From Dyadobacter sp. 3J3 (GTDB lineage Bacteria; Bacteroidota; Bacteroidia; Cytophagales; Spirosomataceae): a DNA stretch of 64,000 bases. A model generated the notes under the pieces. It made no database searches and was not told the origin of the DNA. It saw only the letters and a list, made by a program, of their open reading frames with translations. The position numbers and the translations under genes are program-made. The stretch lies in NCBI RefSeq assembly GCF_009801115.1, contig NZ_VTOL01000017.1, forward strand, positions 40,331 to 104,330, given 5' to 3'. Positions 9,377 to 17,738 of the stretch are shown here, one piece after another; position 1 is the first letter of the stretch; each line of letters begins with the position of its first letter.

Positions 9377-10444
9377 ATGGAAAGTAATCAAGTGAACCGC
9401 AGAGATTTTCTGCAAAAAGCAAGCGGTTTTCTTGCCGCCGCACCGTTTTTCAACAGCCTTGATTTTTCCGTAGATGATAAGCCATATCTGACATTTGATT
9501 TTCACGCCCATCCGGGTCTATTTTTTGCCAAAGAAACGAAAATGTATCCAGGCGACGGGATGTTGAAAAAAACGCTGGGTGATATCAAAGAAGGTAAATT
9601 GACAGGTGCTTTTTTTGCTTTGGTTGCTGATGCAAAGGTTATTGAAATCGGGCCGACGGGTGTAAAGCCTTCACGCTCTTATGAACCCAATGAGGCCTGG
9701 GCGGAATATAACCGTCAGATTAGAATACTTAAAGATCTGATATCAGCCAATGATTTAATTTTTGCTACAAAAGCTTCCAATCTCAATGATGCTCTGAAAA
9801 GTAAAAAAACAGCTGCTTTTATTTCGGTTGAAGGTGGGGATTTTCTGGAAGGAAATGCATCACATCTGTATCAAATGTATGCTGATGGCGTCCGTTCCCT
9901 GCAACTTGTTCATTACCATACCAACGAACTGGGCGATCTTCAAACTGAGCAAGCGATGCATAACGGTCTTTCGGCGGCGGGTAAGGACGTTGTCAAAAAA
10001 ATGAATAAGCTAAAAATGCTGATCGATCTGGCGCATGCGACCGAGGCGACTACCAAAGCGGTTTGTGATATCACAGATGCGCCCATCATTATTTCTCATT
10101 CCATTTTGCAAACTGCAGATAATCGTCCGATGGCCAAACGTGCCATTACCGTGGAGCACGCCAAGCTTGTGGCGCGTACCGGAGGTGTAATTGGCGCCTG
10201 GCCATCGGGTTTCAATACCAGTTTTGACGAATTTCTTGACAATACATTAAGGCTGATCGATGCCGTCGGAATTGACCACGTGGGTTTGGGGACGGATATG
10301 GACGGAAATTTCAAACCCGTATTTTCAGCTTACACCCAGGTTCCTGAATGGATACAAGGTTTAAAATCAAAAGGATTAAAAGACGACGAAGTACGTAAAG
10401 TGGTTGGTGGAAATGCAAAAAGAGTACTCAGTAAAGTACTCTGA
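9377..10444 (+). CDS. Tat-exported membrane dipeptidase (renal dipeptidase-like, peptidase M19)
   Basis: Zinc dipeptidase-family enzyme of 355 residues. The N-terminus NRRDFLQKASGFLAAAPFF is a twin-arginine signal, so the protein is folded before export. Likely metal ligands are His43 and His45 in FDFHAHPG, the Glu in SVEGGDFLEG, and histidines in LVHYHTNELGD and IISHS. The conserved LGTDMDGNF closes the barrel. M19 enzymes cleave dipeptides and related amides. The gene converges with the broken ridA gene, with two bases between the stops. Confidence 0.92.
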   Translation: MESNQVNRRDFLQKASGFLAAAPFFNSLDFSVDDKPYLTFDFHAHPGLFFAKETKMYPGDGMLKKTLGDIKEGKLTGAFFALVADAKVIEIGPTGVKPSRSYEPNEAWAEYNRQIRILKDLISANDLIFATKASNLNDALKSKKTAAFISVEGGDFLEGNASHLYQMYADGVRSLQLVHYHTNELGDLQTEQAMHNGLSAAGKDVVKKMNKLKMLIDLAHATEATTKAVCDITDAPIIISHSILQTADNRPMAKRAITVEHAKLVARTGGVIGAWPSGFNTSFDEFLDNTLRLIDAVGIDHVGLGTDMDGNFKPVFSAYTQVPEWIQGLKSKGLKDDEVRKVVGGNAKRVLSKVL

Positions 10445-10446
10445 AA

Positions 10447-10963
10447 TCAATTTTCGACCTCTACTACCATTTCAATTTCAACAGGAATATTAAAAGGAAG
10501 AGAATTCATGCCCACAGCCGAACGGGCATGTTTTCCTTTTTCTCCAAAAACAGCAACCATCAAATCCGTTGATGACTTTTGGATGATCTGTAAAGTTTTC
10601 GCCGCAATTGACCATGCCCAGAACTTTGACAATACGTTTCACTTTGTTAAGGTCACCGATTTCGTCTTTCAATGAAGAGAGAAGGCTCAATCCTGTTAAT
10701 TTGGCGGCGTCATATCCTTGTTCAACAGTCATATCTTTGCCCACTTTTCCAGCGAGTAACTTCCCATCCATGGATGCAGGCCCCTGACCGGATAGGAAAA
10801 CAAGATTTCCCGATCGCACCGCTTTCACATAGTTGGCAATCGGTTTCTGATTTAGAGGAAGTTGCAAACCAAGTTCTTTGAGTTTCTTTTCAACATCCGG
10901 CTGCTGTGCAAAGGCCACGGAAGCACTGGTAATCAACAGGCAAAGGAGAATTAGGGTTTTCAT
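10447..10963 (-). pseudogene. Exported RidA/YjgF-family protein, frameshifted
   Basis: RidA-type proteins are small trimers that deaminate reactive enamines and imines. This copy has a signal peptide (ending SVAFA), so it would act outside the cytoplasm. The frame starting at 10963 encodes the family up to NFTDHPKVING, then slips into a non-homologous tail that stops at 10490. The expected C-terminus (DLMVAVFGEKGKHARSAVGM, then NIPVEIEM) continues in another frame down to a stop at 10447. The break lies at about 10565-10575. It includes loss of the FS of the usual NGFSDL, so the catalytic Arg/Glu half is cut off. It follows the alpha/beta hydrolase on the same strand. A sequencing error is possible. 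Confidence 0.85.
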
Positions 10964-11036
10964 ATTTTCTTTTTATTCAAAATAAAGAGGATTCTGCTCA
11001 TGTGATTACCAGAGCTGTTTTTTTGAAAGCAAATGT

Positions 11037-11960
11037 TTATTTAATCCAATTTTCTACCGAAGATAGAAACACCGCCTGCTGGTCAATAAATAGCGTATGA
11101 GAACTGTTGTCAATATATTTGAGATGATCCTTGCCAATTATTTTTCTCAACTCAGCCATTTGTTCTTCGCAAAAAATTCCGTCCTGCCGGCCATAAATTG
11201 CAAATACCGGAATCTTTTGACTACTTATTTTTTTTAGACTGCCACTTACATCAAGATTTTTCAGTGGTTCATTTTTCCAGAATGTGGGAACTGACTGCTC
11301 ATTTTTTACATATTTTGTAATTAATGGATCCGTTGCATATCCGGCATATATTTCTTTTGCCTCCGGATTTGGATTTTTTAGTTTGAAATAACCGTTTAAT
11401 GTAGCATGTTTAAAGCAGGCTGTCCGGTATTCAAGTGAATTTTTGTCCATTTTTTCAATAAGTGCAAGATCCTGAAGATTGGCATTATCTCCATTTTTCT
11501 CATAAATGGCTTTTGTAGTTCTCAGTATCGTATTGTAGGATTCCTGCTGGGAAACGAGCGCACTCACCAGCACGACTGATTTGACTTTTTTCGGATATTT
11601 CTCTGCAAATTGGGCGGTTACCAAACCACCAAAACTAAATCCGATCAAAGTAGCTTTTGTCAATCCATATTTGCTGTAAAGGTCATTTAGATCTTCAAAA
11701 TATTCATTAAAATTCATTTTAGCATTTTCATCTTTTGAACGGCCTTCGCCGCGTCTGTCGTAAATGATGACATAAAATCCTTTGTCGGCAAGTTTCTGCG
11801 CCGTTGTCGCTTCAAAATAGACGGAGCTGTTTCCGGGGCCGCCGTGAAGGAAAATAACTGGTTTGTTTTTGATGCTGCCAAAGGTTTTTGAATAAATTGT
11901 CTGACCGTTTGCAATCGAAATTGTTAAAAATAAAAACAGAAGCGTACTAATTTTTTTCAT
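11037..11960 (-). CDS. Secreted alpha/beta hydrolase
   Basis: Serine hydrolase of 307 residues with a signal peptide (MKKISTLLFLFLTISIANG). The oxyanion-hole motif HGGPGN (39-44) and the nucleophile elbow GFSFGG (Ser109) are intact. The acid is probably the Asp of YGRQDG and the base the His of NSSHTLF. The HGGPGN motif is shared with proline iminopeptidases, so a peptidase-like activity is possible, but a general esterase cannot be excluded. It lies 73 bases upstream of the broken ridA gene on the same strand. Confidence 0.9.
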   Translation of the reverse strand: MKKISTLLFLFLTISIANGQTIYSKTFGSIKNKPVIFLHGGPGNSSVYFEATTAQKLADKGFYVIIYDRRGEGRSKDENAKMNFNEYFEDLNDLYSKYGLTKATLIGFSFGGLVTAQFAEKYPKKVKSVVLVSALVSQQESYNTILRTTKAIYEKNGDNANLQDLALIEKMDKNSLEYRTACFKHATLNGYFKLKNPNPEAKEIYAGYATDPLITKYVKNEQSVPTFWKNEPLKNLDVSGSLKKISSQKIPVFAIYGRQDGIFCEEQMAELRKIIGKDHLKYIDNSSHTLFIDQQAVFLSSVENWIK

Positions 11961-11993
11961 TAAACTGATTTGTGTTTTTAGCGTAAATTAAAT

Positions 11994-12051
11994 TAAAAAT
12001 GCTTCATTTTCGGTCTGCAATCTTTAAAAAGATGCGGGCCGTAAATGAAGC
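11994..12051 (-). terminator. Probable intrinsic terminator after the M16 operon
   Basis: GCTTCATTT at 12001-12009 pairs with AAATGAAGC at 12043-12051, and inner CGG/CCG pairs extend the stem. Read on the minus strand, the stem is followed by ATTTTTAATTT. Confidence 0.55.
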
Positions 12052-12085
12052 GGAATGATAAAGTTTTGAACCAGAGTTACTTGCT

Positions 12086-13396
12086 TTATTTAGCCAGCTG
12101 CTTAAAATCCTCTTTTGTAACCTGATCCTGTTTGCCCAGATATGCCCAGTCAATTACGGTCATATACTTGTTAAAGGCCTTATTCAGATCTGCCAATTTT
12201 ACCGTAGTGATCTTGGTGTTGATCTCATCAAACAATTTCCAGTTTCCGGATGCTTCACAAAAACCCAGTTGTGATGCTTGTGCTGCGCTGGATTCGTTGG
12301 TCATATAATAACGTGTCAAAAAGCTTTTCTTTTTGTCTTTCACTTCTTTTTCTGTGAATCCGTCTTTTTTGATACTGTTAATAATATCCGTCATTACCAA
12401 AAGTGATTGTTTTGGATCAATCGTTGTAATGTACAAATTTGTTAATGGCTGCTGAATAGTATTCTTTCTATAACTGGCCGCAGGTGCATAAGAAAGACTT
12501 CTTTTGGTACGAAGTTCAACAAAATAACGGTCGTAAAGAATACGCATGGCAAATTCAAAAAGCGGTCCGTCAACCGAATTGTATTTTGGTGCGTTCATCG
12601 TTCCCAAAATATAATTGGTGGCCAGCGTTCTGTCTTTAATAATCGCATCAGGCGTAGTTACACTTTTGAAAGTTGGGATTTTAGCAAGTTGTCCGGCAGG
12701 TAATTTTGCCAAACTGTTTTTTACATTTTGCAAAAGCTCCTTTTCGTCGATATTTCCTACAACCACCAGATAGCATTTTTTCTTGCCCAGTAAATTTTGG
12801 TAATACGTTTTTACATCGGCCAATGTGATGGTTTCCAATGTAGCAGGTGTTCCTTCCGGAATTTTCGCATAATCCGTACCTCCGAAAAGTGCCTCAGAAG
12901 CCATTTTTCTTAGATAAGTATCAGGATCTGATTCACGCTGTTTTGCCTGCGCGATCATCTGGTCTTTCAAAACCTTGAATTCGCTTTCATCCATGACGGG
13001 CTCAAATATTGCCTGGTTGAACATTTCCCAGCTCGCCCCGAAATTTTCTTTAAGGCAGGTCATTGTCATCGTACTGTAATCTGTTGAACCGCTGGCTGCA
13101 AAACTGGTGCCCAATTTGTCCGCTTTGGAAGCAAAATCATCTTTGTTCATTTTTTTTGTACCGCCGTCCAAAGCTAGATTCAAGGCCATAACTTCCAAAC
13201 CTTGCTGGGTATCTGTAATATTCGCAGTACCGCCTTTGATGAAAAGACTGGCCGTAACAACCTGTTTGGGCGTCTTTTTATAAATTATTTTAAGGCCTTC
13301 AAAATTGATTTCTTTGGTCGTGTTTTGCGCGAAAATCGGGCTGGAAACTAAGATCAGACAACAAATCGTTGCTGAAAAAGAAAATATGTTTTTCAT
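12086..13396 (-). CDS. M16-family peptidase, zinc-site-less partner subunit
   Basis: Periplasmic insulinase-fold protein of 436 residues with a signal peptide (MKNIFSFSATICCLILVSS). The HxxEH zinc motif expected near residue 60 is absent (NITDTQQGLEVMALNL stands in its place). The protein therefore fits the non-catalytic chain of a two-chain M16B protease. Conserved substrate-binding residues of the second half, RTKRSLSYAPAASY, are present. The ATG at 13396 is chosen because it begins the signal peptide; an upstream in-frame ATG at 13429 would overlap the preceding gene. It begins 16 bases after the catalytic partner and must be co-expressed with it. Confidence 0.9.
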   Translation of the reverse strand: MKNIFSFSATICCLILVSSPIFAQNTTKEINFEGLKIIYKKTPKQVVTASLFIKGGTANITDTQQGLEVMALNLALDGGTKKMNKDDFASKADKLGTSFAASGSTDYSTMTMTCLKENFGASWEMFNQAIFEPVMDESEFKVLKDQMIAQAKQRESDPDTYLRKMASEALFGGTDYAKIPEGTPATLETITLADVKTYYQNLLGKKKCYLVVVGNIDEKELLQNVKNSLAKLPAGQLAKIPTFKSVTTPDAIIKDRTLATNYILGTMNAPKYNSVDGPLFEFAMRILYDRYFVELRTKRSLSYAPAASYRKNTIQQPLTNLYITTIDPKQSLLVMTDIINSIKKDGFTEKEVKDKKKSFLTRYYMTNESSAAQASQLGFCEASGNWKLFDEINTKITTVKLADLNKAFNKYMTVIDWAYLGKQDQVTKEDFKQLAK

Positions 13397-13412
13397 AGGA
13401 AATGGAGTCTTT

Positions 13413-14786
13413 TTAGTTGAACAGCGCATCTACATTTTTCACATTTAAGGTTTTTTGCTGCTCAGCGTTAAGCAGTAAACCTTTCACACAAGGCTGGCCT
13501 TTGATATATTTCTGAACAAAGGCATTCAAATCAGCTCTGGTAATTTTATTGACTTCGTTGACATAATTAAAATAATAAGGCAGGGAAGCCGATGCCCACC
13601 AGAAAGTAAGCGTATGAATGTATTCTGATGTAACCTCGGAACTGTACTTTTCCCCGTTGGCCAGTTTTATTTTTGCTGTTTCAATCTGTTCGTCGGTATA
13701 ATAATCCGGTGCGTCAAACTGGTCGATCTGTTGTTTTAATACTTTAAAAGATTCCTCGAATTTGGCAGGATTCGGGATCATGAAAAGCTGGATTGGGCCG
13801 ACATATTTCTGCGTCAGATAATTGATACTCAGGTTAAGCGCATATCCCTGATCGACAAGTGATTTCTGGAATTTGGAGTTTTTTTGTGATAGTATATAGG
13901 AAAATACATCAGCCACCAGCGTGTTTTTTATATCATTTCTGGTATCCGGGCCATGCCATGCGATTTCAAGTGCGGGTACGCGGGCGTTTGGACTGGTAAC
14001 AACAAAACTCAAAGAGTCAGCCGGATTTAATGGTTTGATTTCCGGGATTGGCCATTTCTGTATCGGATCAAAATCAGCTGCTTTCCAGTCTCCGAAAATG
14101 GTTGTCACCTTTTTCAGAATGTCATCATACTTAACATTCCCTGCAACGACCAGAATCGAGTTATTTGGATGGTAATACTTGTCCTTGATCACATTCATTT
14201 TTTCCGGTGTACAGGTTAAAATGATATTATGATCTCCAATTACATTTTTTCTAGAATACAAATCTCCCCACATTTTATGGTCAAACTTGTTCAAAAGAGG
14301 GAAAAAAGGACTGCTTTCCGCGCGTTGAAATTCTCCATCCACAACCGGATTTTCGTTTTTCATTTCCTTTTCAAGAAATAAAGGATAGCGGATAGCACTG
14401 TTCAGGAACTGCAAACCTTCTGAAACCTCGTCGCTGCCCAGTGTAAAAAAGTAATTCACCCGCTCGGTACCGGTGGTTCCGTTGAAAGAAATCCCCAATT
14501 CCTGAATCCTTTCCAGATATTTTTCCTGTGAAGGAATATCTTTATTTGCCTTGAAAAACATATGCTCATAAAGATGTGAAAGGCCATTATATTCCGGAGA
14601 TTCGGCAAAGGATCCGTTTTTGACGGCAATTTCAACTGTTACCAGGGGAACGGAATTATCTTCCAGCACTAGTAATTCCAGCCCGTTGGGCAGCTTGGTA
14701 AGGTGGACGTTCGAGGGGAGTTTGTCCTGTGCGCGGCCGGATAGCGAAGCGAGCAGAGCGAAGCAAATCAGGGAAAATTTGTTCAT
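13413..14786 (-). CDS. M16-family zinc peptidase, catalytic subunit
   Basis: Periplasmic zinc endopeptidase of 457 residues. A signal peptide (MNKFSLICFALLASLSGRAQ) is followed by the inverted zinc motif H71-L-Y-E74-H75. The third ligand is probably Glu152, in the VVDGEFQR segment at the usual ~76-residue distance. The start at 14786 is chosen for the signal peptide; the open frame extends further upstream without any domain. With the downstream non-catalytic M16 gene it should form the heterodimeric clamshell that degrades peptides. Confidence 0.92.
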   Translation of the reverse strand: MNKFSLICFALLASLSGRAQDKLPSNVHLTKLPNGLELLVLEDNSVPLVTVEIAVKNGSFAESPEYNGLSHLYEHMFFKANKDIPSQEKYLERIQELGISFNGTTGTERVNYFFTLGSDEVSEGLQFLNSAIRYPLFLEKEMKNENPVVDGEFQRAESSPFFPLLNKFDHKMWGDLYSRKNVIGDHNIILTCTPEKMNVIKDKYYHPNNSILVVAGNVKYDDILKKVTTIFGDWKAADFDPIQKWPIPEIKPLNPADSLSFVVTSPNARVPALEIAWHGPDTRNDIKNTLVADVFSYILSQKNSKFQKSLVDQGYALNLSINYLTQKYVGPIQLFMIPNPAKFEESFKVLKQQIDQFDAPDYYTDEQIETAKIKLANGEKYSSEVTSEYIHTLTFWWASASLPYYFNYVNEVNKITRADLNAFVQKYIKGQPCVKGLLLNAEQQKTLNVKNVDALFN

Positions 14787-15033
14787 AAAAATAAACAATA
14801 ATTTGGTGGTAAGATTTGTCAAATTAGTTATTTTTAGAATAAGTAAGGTGCTGGATCTGCCTTTTTTATATGAACGGTAATTGTAAATGATATTTGAAGT
14901 AATCAGGATGTATTTGAGCCAGTTTCTTGACATAAAATGAGCAGAAATCATGGATACCTTAAATTAGCAACTGGTTTGGTTTACTTCCAAAACAATTTCC
15001 ATGTTTATTGCCTTCCTAACAAACCGTAATTAA

Positions 15034-16293
15034 ATGGCTATTCTTGTTATTATTCTCCTGATTATTTTAAACGGATATTTTTCCCTGGCAGAGATTGCAC
15101 TGGTTTCGGTTACGGACGGTGAATTGTCGGATGATAATTTCAAAAATAATCCAAAAGCTGCGCAGGTACTTAAACTGATAAAAAATCCTGATGAATTTCT
15201 AAGTGCGGTGCAGGTTGGGATCACGCTGCTCGGACTGGTGGAAGGAATTTACGGCGGAAATATCGTTGCCAAAGAGTTAGAAGTATGGCTTATCGGATTA
15301 GGTGTTTCCAATTTCTTAGCACATGGTTCATCGTTAGTTGTAGGTATTGGACTGATTACTTACCTGACAATTGTTTTTGGAGAACTGCTCCCAAAATCGA
15401 TTGCACTGCAAATACCCGTGAAAATATCGCTGGCTATAGCGCCCTCATTGAGCCTATTTTCAAAAATTATCTATCCTTTTATCAAACTGCTGACGGTTAG
15501 TTCCAGGTATCTGTTGTCGCTACTACCGATTCAAAGTCAGGGCAGTAAAAACTTTACAGAAAAGGATTTGAGAAGAGTACTCAGTGCGGCCTATAAGCAG
15601 GGTGTACTGGAAAAGCAACAATTTTGGCTGCACCAAAATGTGATCACTTTTAAAAATCTGACCGCAAAAAGAATCATGAAACCGGCTCGTATCGTTGCAT
15701 CGGTGCCTGTTAGTTGGAACCGGAGGGAAGTGAAAGAATTTATTGAAAAGAAACCCTATTCATACTTTCCGGTTGTTACGGGGCATGAAAGTAATATTAT
15801 CGGAATTGTTAAGACCAAAATTTTCCTGTTAGACGATGATCAGGACTGGCACAAGACAATGCTCGATGTATGTTATGTTCCTGCCGATATGCCGGCACGA
15901 GATATTTTCAACATTTTTAAAGAGAGGCGGGTTGATTTCGGGATAGTCGGTGATGCAGAAGGTAAATATCTGGGCATTATCGCTATGCAGGATATAATGG
16001 AAGGCGTTTTTGGTGATATGCCAGAACTGGAAGAATATTCGGAATATTTTTATGCCCAGTCTGAAAAAGTATGGATTTCGGAAGGATTCGTGCATTTGCA
16101 ACGCATCCGTAACACTTTATCGCTCCCCTGGTTGAGAGATTATGAAGGCAGTTACCTAAGTTTAGCGGAACTGATCACGGGAGAAACTGCTGATTTAAAA
16201 AATGGTGATCCGTTGATTTTAAATGGAGTAAGTTTTGAAGTGATCGCAGGCACAAAGCAAGATCCCGAAAAAATATCCATGACCTTACCGTGA
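15034..16293 (+). CDS. CNNM/CorC-type membrane protein (DUF21, CBS pair, CorC_HlyC domain)
   Basis: Inner-membrane protein of 419 residues. An N-terminal DUF21 domain has four hydrophobic helices (about 1-180). A CBS-domain pair follows (~200-330, with ARDIFNIFKERRVDFGIV), and then a C-terminal CorC_HlyC FAD-binding-like domain (~340-419). Family members are linked to magnesium and cobalt efflux; the older name hemolysin C is misleading. It is transcribed away from the M16 operon and stands alone. Confidence 0.9.
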   Translation: MAILVIILLIILNGYFSLAEIALVSVTDGELSDDNFKNNPKAAQVLKLIKNPDEFLSAVQVGITLLGLVEGIYGGNIVAKELEVWLIGLGVSNFLAHGSSLVVGIGLITYLTIVFGELLPKSIALQIPVKISLAIAPSLSLFSKIIYPFIKLLTVSSRYLLSLLPIQSQGSKNFTEKDLRRVLSAAYKQGVLEKQQFWLHQNVITFKNLTAKRIMKPARIVASVPVSWNRREVKEFIEKKPYSYFPVVTGHESNIIGIVKTKIFLLDDDQDWHKTMLDVCYVPADMPARDIFNIFKERRVDFGIVGDAEGKYLGIIAMQDIMEGVFGDMPELEEYSEYFYAQSEKVWISEGFVHLQRIRNTLSLPWLRDYEGSYLSLAELITGETADLKNGDPLILNGVSFEVIAGTKQDPEKISMTLP

Positions 16294-16356
16294 TTTGATG
16301 CTTCGCGGCATAAAACTTGTAATAATTTAAAAAAGCTTTAACTAAAAAATAATGAT

Positions 16357-16821
16357 ATGTTACAAAAAGGAGATAAAGCACCCGATTTTAAATTATTTGC
16401 AACGCCGGATCAACAGATTTCTTTGAACGAACTGCAAGGTAAAAATGTAATTATTGCATTTTATCCTGCCGACTGGAGTCCTGTTTGTTCCGATCAGATG
16501 GCACTTTATAATGAGATGTTGAAATATTTTGACAAGTACAATGCTACGATTCTAGGCATTTCTGTTGATAGCAAATGGTGCCATCTTGCCTTTTCAGATT
16601 CCAGAAAACTAAAATTTCCATTACTTGCCGATTTTGAACCGAAAGGTGAGGTTTCGAAATTATATGGCGTTTACGATGAGCAGGAGGGCGAAAGCAACCG
16701 TGCTCTGTTTGTCATAGACAAGGAAGGATACGTTGCCTGGAGCTATTTGTCGCCGATAGAAATTAATCCCGGAGCTGATGGTATATTGGATGCCCTTGAA
16801 TCAATAACCCCAAAAAACTAA
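16357..16821 (+). CDS. Peroxiredoxin (AhpC/TSA, BCP-like)
   Basis: Thiol peroxidase of 154 residues that reduces peroxides through Cys44 in PADWSPVCSDQM. The usual T-x-x-C has Ser in place of Thr. The fold landmarks KGDKAPDF, NVIIAFYPADW and LGISVDSKWCHLAF are all present. A second cysteine (WCHL) could act as resolving cysteine. It is followed after six bases by a DsbA-like gene, so the two are surely one transcript and may act together in thiol redox defence. Confidence 0.92.
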   Translation: MLQKGDKAPDFKLFATPDQQISLNELQGKNVIIAFYPADWSPVCSDQMALYNEMLKYFDKYNATILGISVDSKWCHLAFSDSRKLKFPLLADFEPKGEVSKLYGVYDEQEGESNRALFVIDKEGYVAWSYLSPIEINPGADGILDALESITPKN

Positions 16822-16827
16822 AACAAT

Positions 16828-17352
16828 ATGTCGAGTCACTTAAAACCTGCGGTAAGTAGCCAGGATCATATACAGGGAAATGCGGAGGCCTTAATAGAAA
16901 TTGTTGAATATGGCGATTACCAGTGTCCTCACTGCGGCACTGCTTATGCCGTAATAAAAGAAATCCAAAATAAGTTTGATAATCAAATTCGTTTTGTCTT
17001 TCGGAACTTTCCCTTGTCAGAATCACATGAATTTGCTATGCCAGCTGCTGTGGCAAGTGAAGCTGCTGGTTTGCAGGGTAAATTCTGGGAAATGCATGAT
17101 ATCATCTTTGAAAATCAAAATTCATTAAACAATGATGGATTGATTAAAATGGCATCAGAAATTGGCCTGAATAATGAGAAATTCAGGAAAGATATTCAGA
17201 ATCCGGAATTGGAAAAGAAAGTTGAGTCAGATTTCGAAAGCGGAGTACGCAGTGGTGTAAATGGCACACCTTCTTTTTTTGTAAACGGAACCAAATTTGA
17301 CGGAGATGCCCAGGATCTGATGGATATGCTCACTGAAAATTCGACAGACTAA
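16828..17352 (+). CDS. DsbA-like thioredoxin-fold oxidoreductase
   Basis: Protein of 174 residues with a Thioredoxin_4/DsbA fold. The active site is CPHC (Cys33 and Cys36, in GDYQCPHCGTAY), and a cis-proline loop lies in NGTPSFFVNG. There is no signal peptide, so it probably acts in the cytoplasm, unlike classical DsbA. It is translationally close to the peroxiredoxin gene, and the pair probably serves peroxide detoxification or detoxifying disulfide exchange. Confidence 0.9.
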   Translation: MSSHLKPAVSSQDHIQGNAEALIEIVEYGDYQCPHCGTAYAVIKEIQNKFDNQIRFVFRNFPLSESHEFAMPAAVASEAAGLQGKFWEMHDIIFENQNSLNNDGLIKMASEIGLNNEKFRKDIQNPELEKKVESDFESGVRSGVNGTPSFFVNGTKFDGDAQDLMDMLTENSTD

Positions 17353-17380
17353 TATTTCTAAAATCTAAATCGAAATCTGG

Positions 17381-17425
17381 AAAACCTGCTGCAAGTCTTT
17401 TGACGTCCAGCGGGTTTTGTTTTTT
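17381..17425 (+). terminator. Intrinsic terminator after the peroxiredoxin-DsbA operon
   Basis: AAAACCTGCTG (17381-17391) pairs with CAGCGGGTTTT (17408-17418), with one G-U pair, and is followed by GTTTTTT. The rest of the gap to 17738 shows no gene. I looked for a c-di-AMP riboswitch before kup and saw none. Confidence 0.8.
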
Positions 17426-17738
17426 GGATTGTAGTGAAAAAAAAGTTAAAATTTTAATAATCAATTGATTGGATATTATTTTTGATTTAAAATAATAGTG
17501 AAATCCCGCCTGTAAAAATTGCTGCTTTTAACAGAACGGTTGCGAATCTGTAAATGATTAGAAAATGAAATTCTTTTTTTGCAGAAAACAAAATGGGATA
17601 AAATAAAAGATTAGCGAATTGGTATGATACTTTTAAGCAAATTAAACACCTTTGCAGCTGCAAAGGCCTGTTTGCGGTCTTTCTGAGATAGAATTAAGTT
17701 ATTATTTTTATAAGCATATTACATTTTTAAAAACAAAA

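Noticed and set aside
10490..10963. 157-residue RidA variant with a novel cysteine-rich C-terminus
   Set aside because: The odd tail (GCCFWRKRKTCPFGCG) is the shifted reading of the normal RidA C-terminal codons, so it is a frameshift product rather than a new domain.
17426..17738. Riboswitch (c-di-AMP type) upstream of kup
   Set aside because: I looked for the conserved core and for phased stems before the start; only AT-rich sequence is seen.
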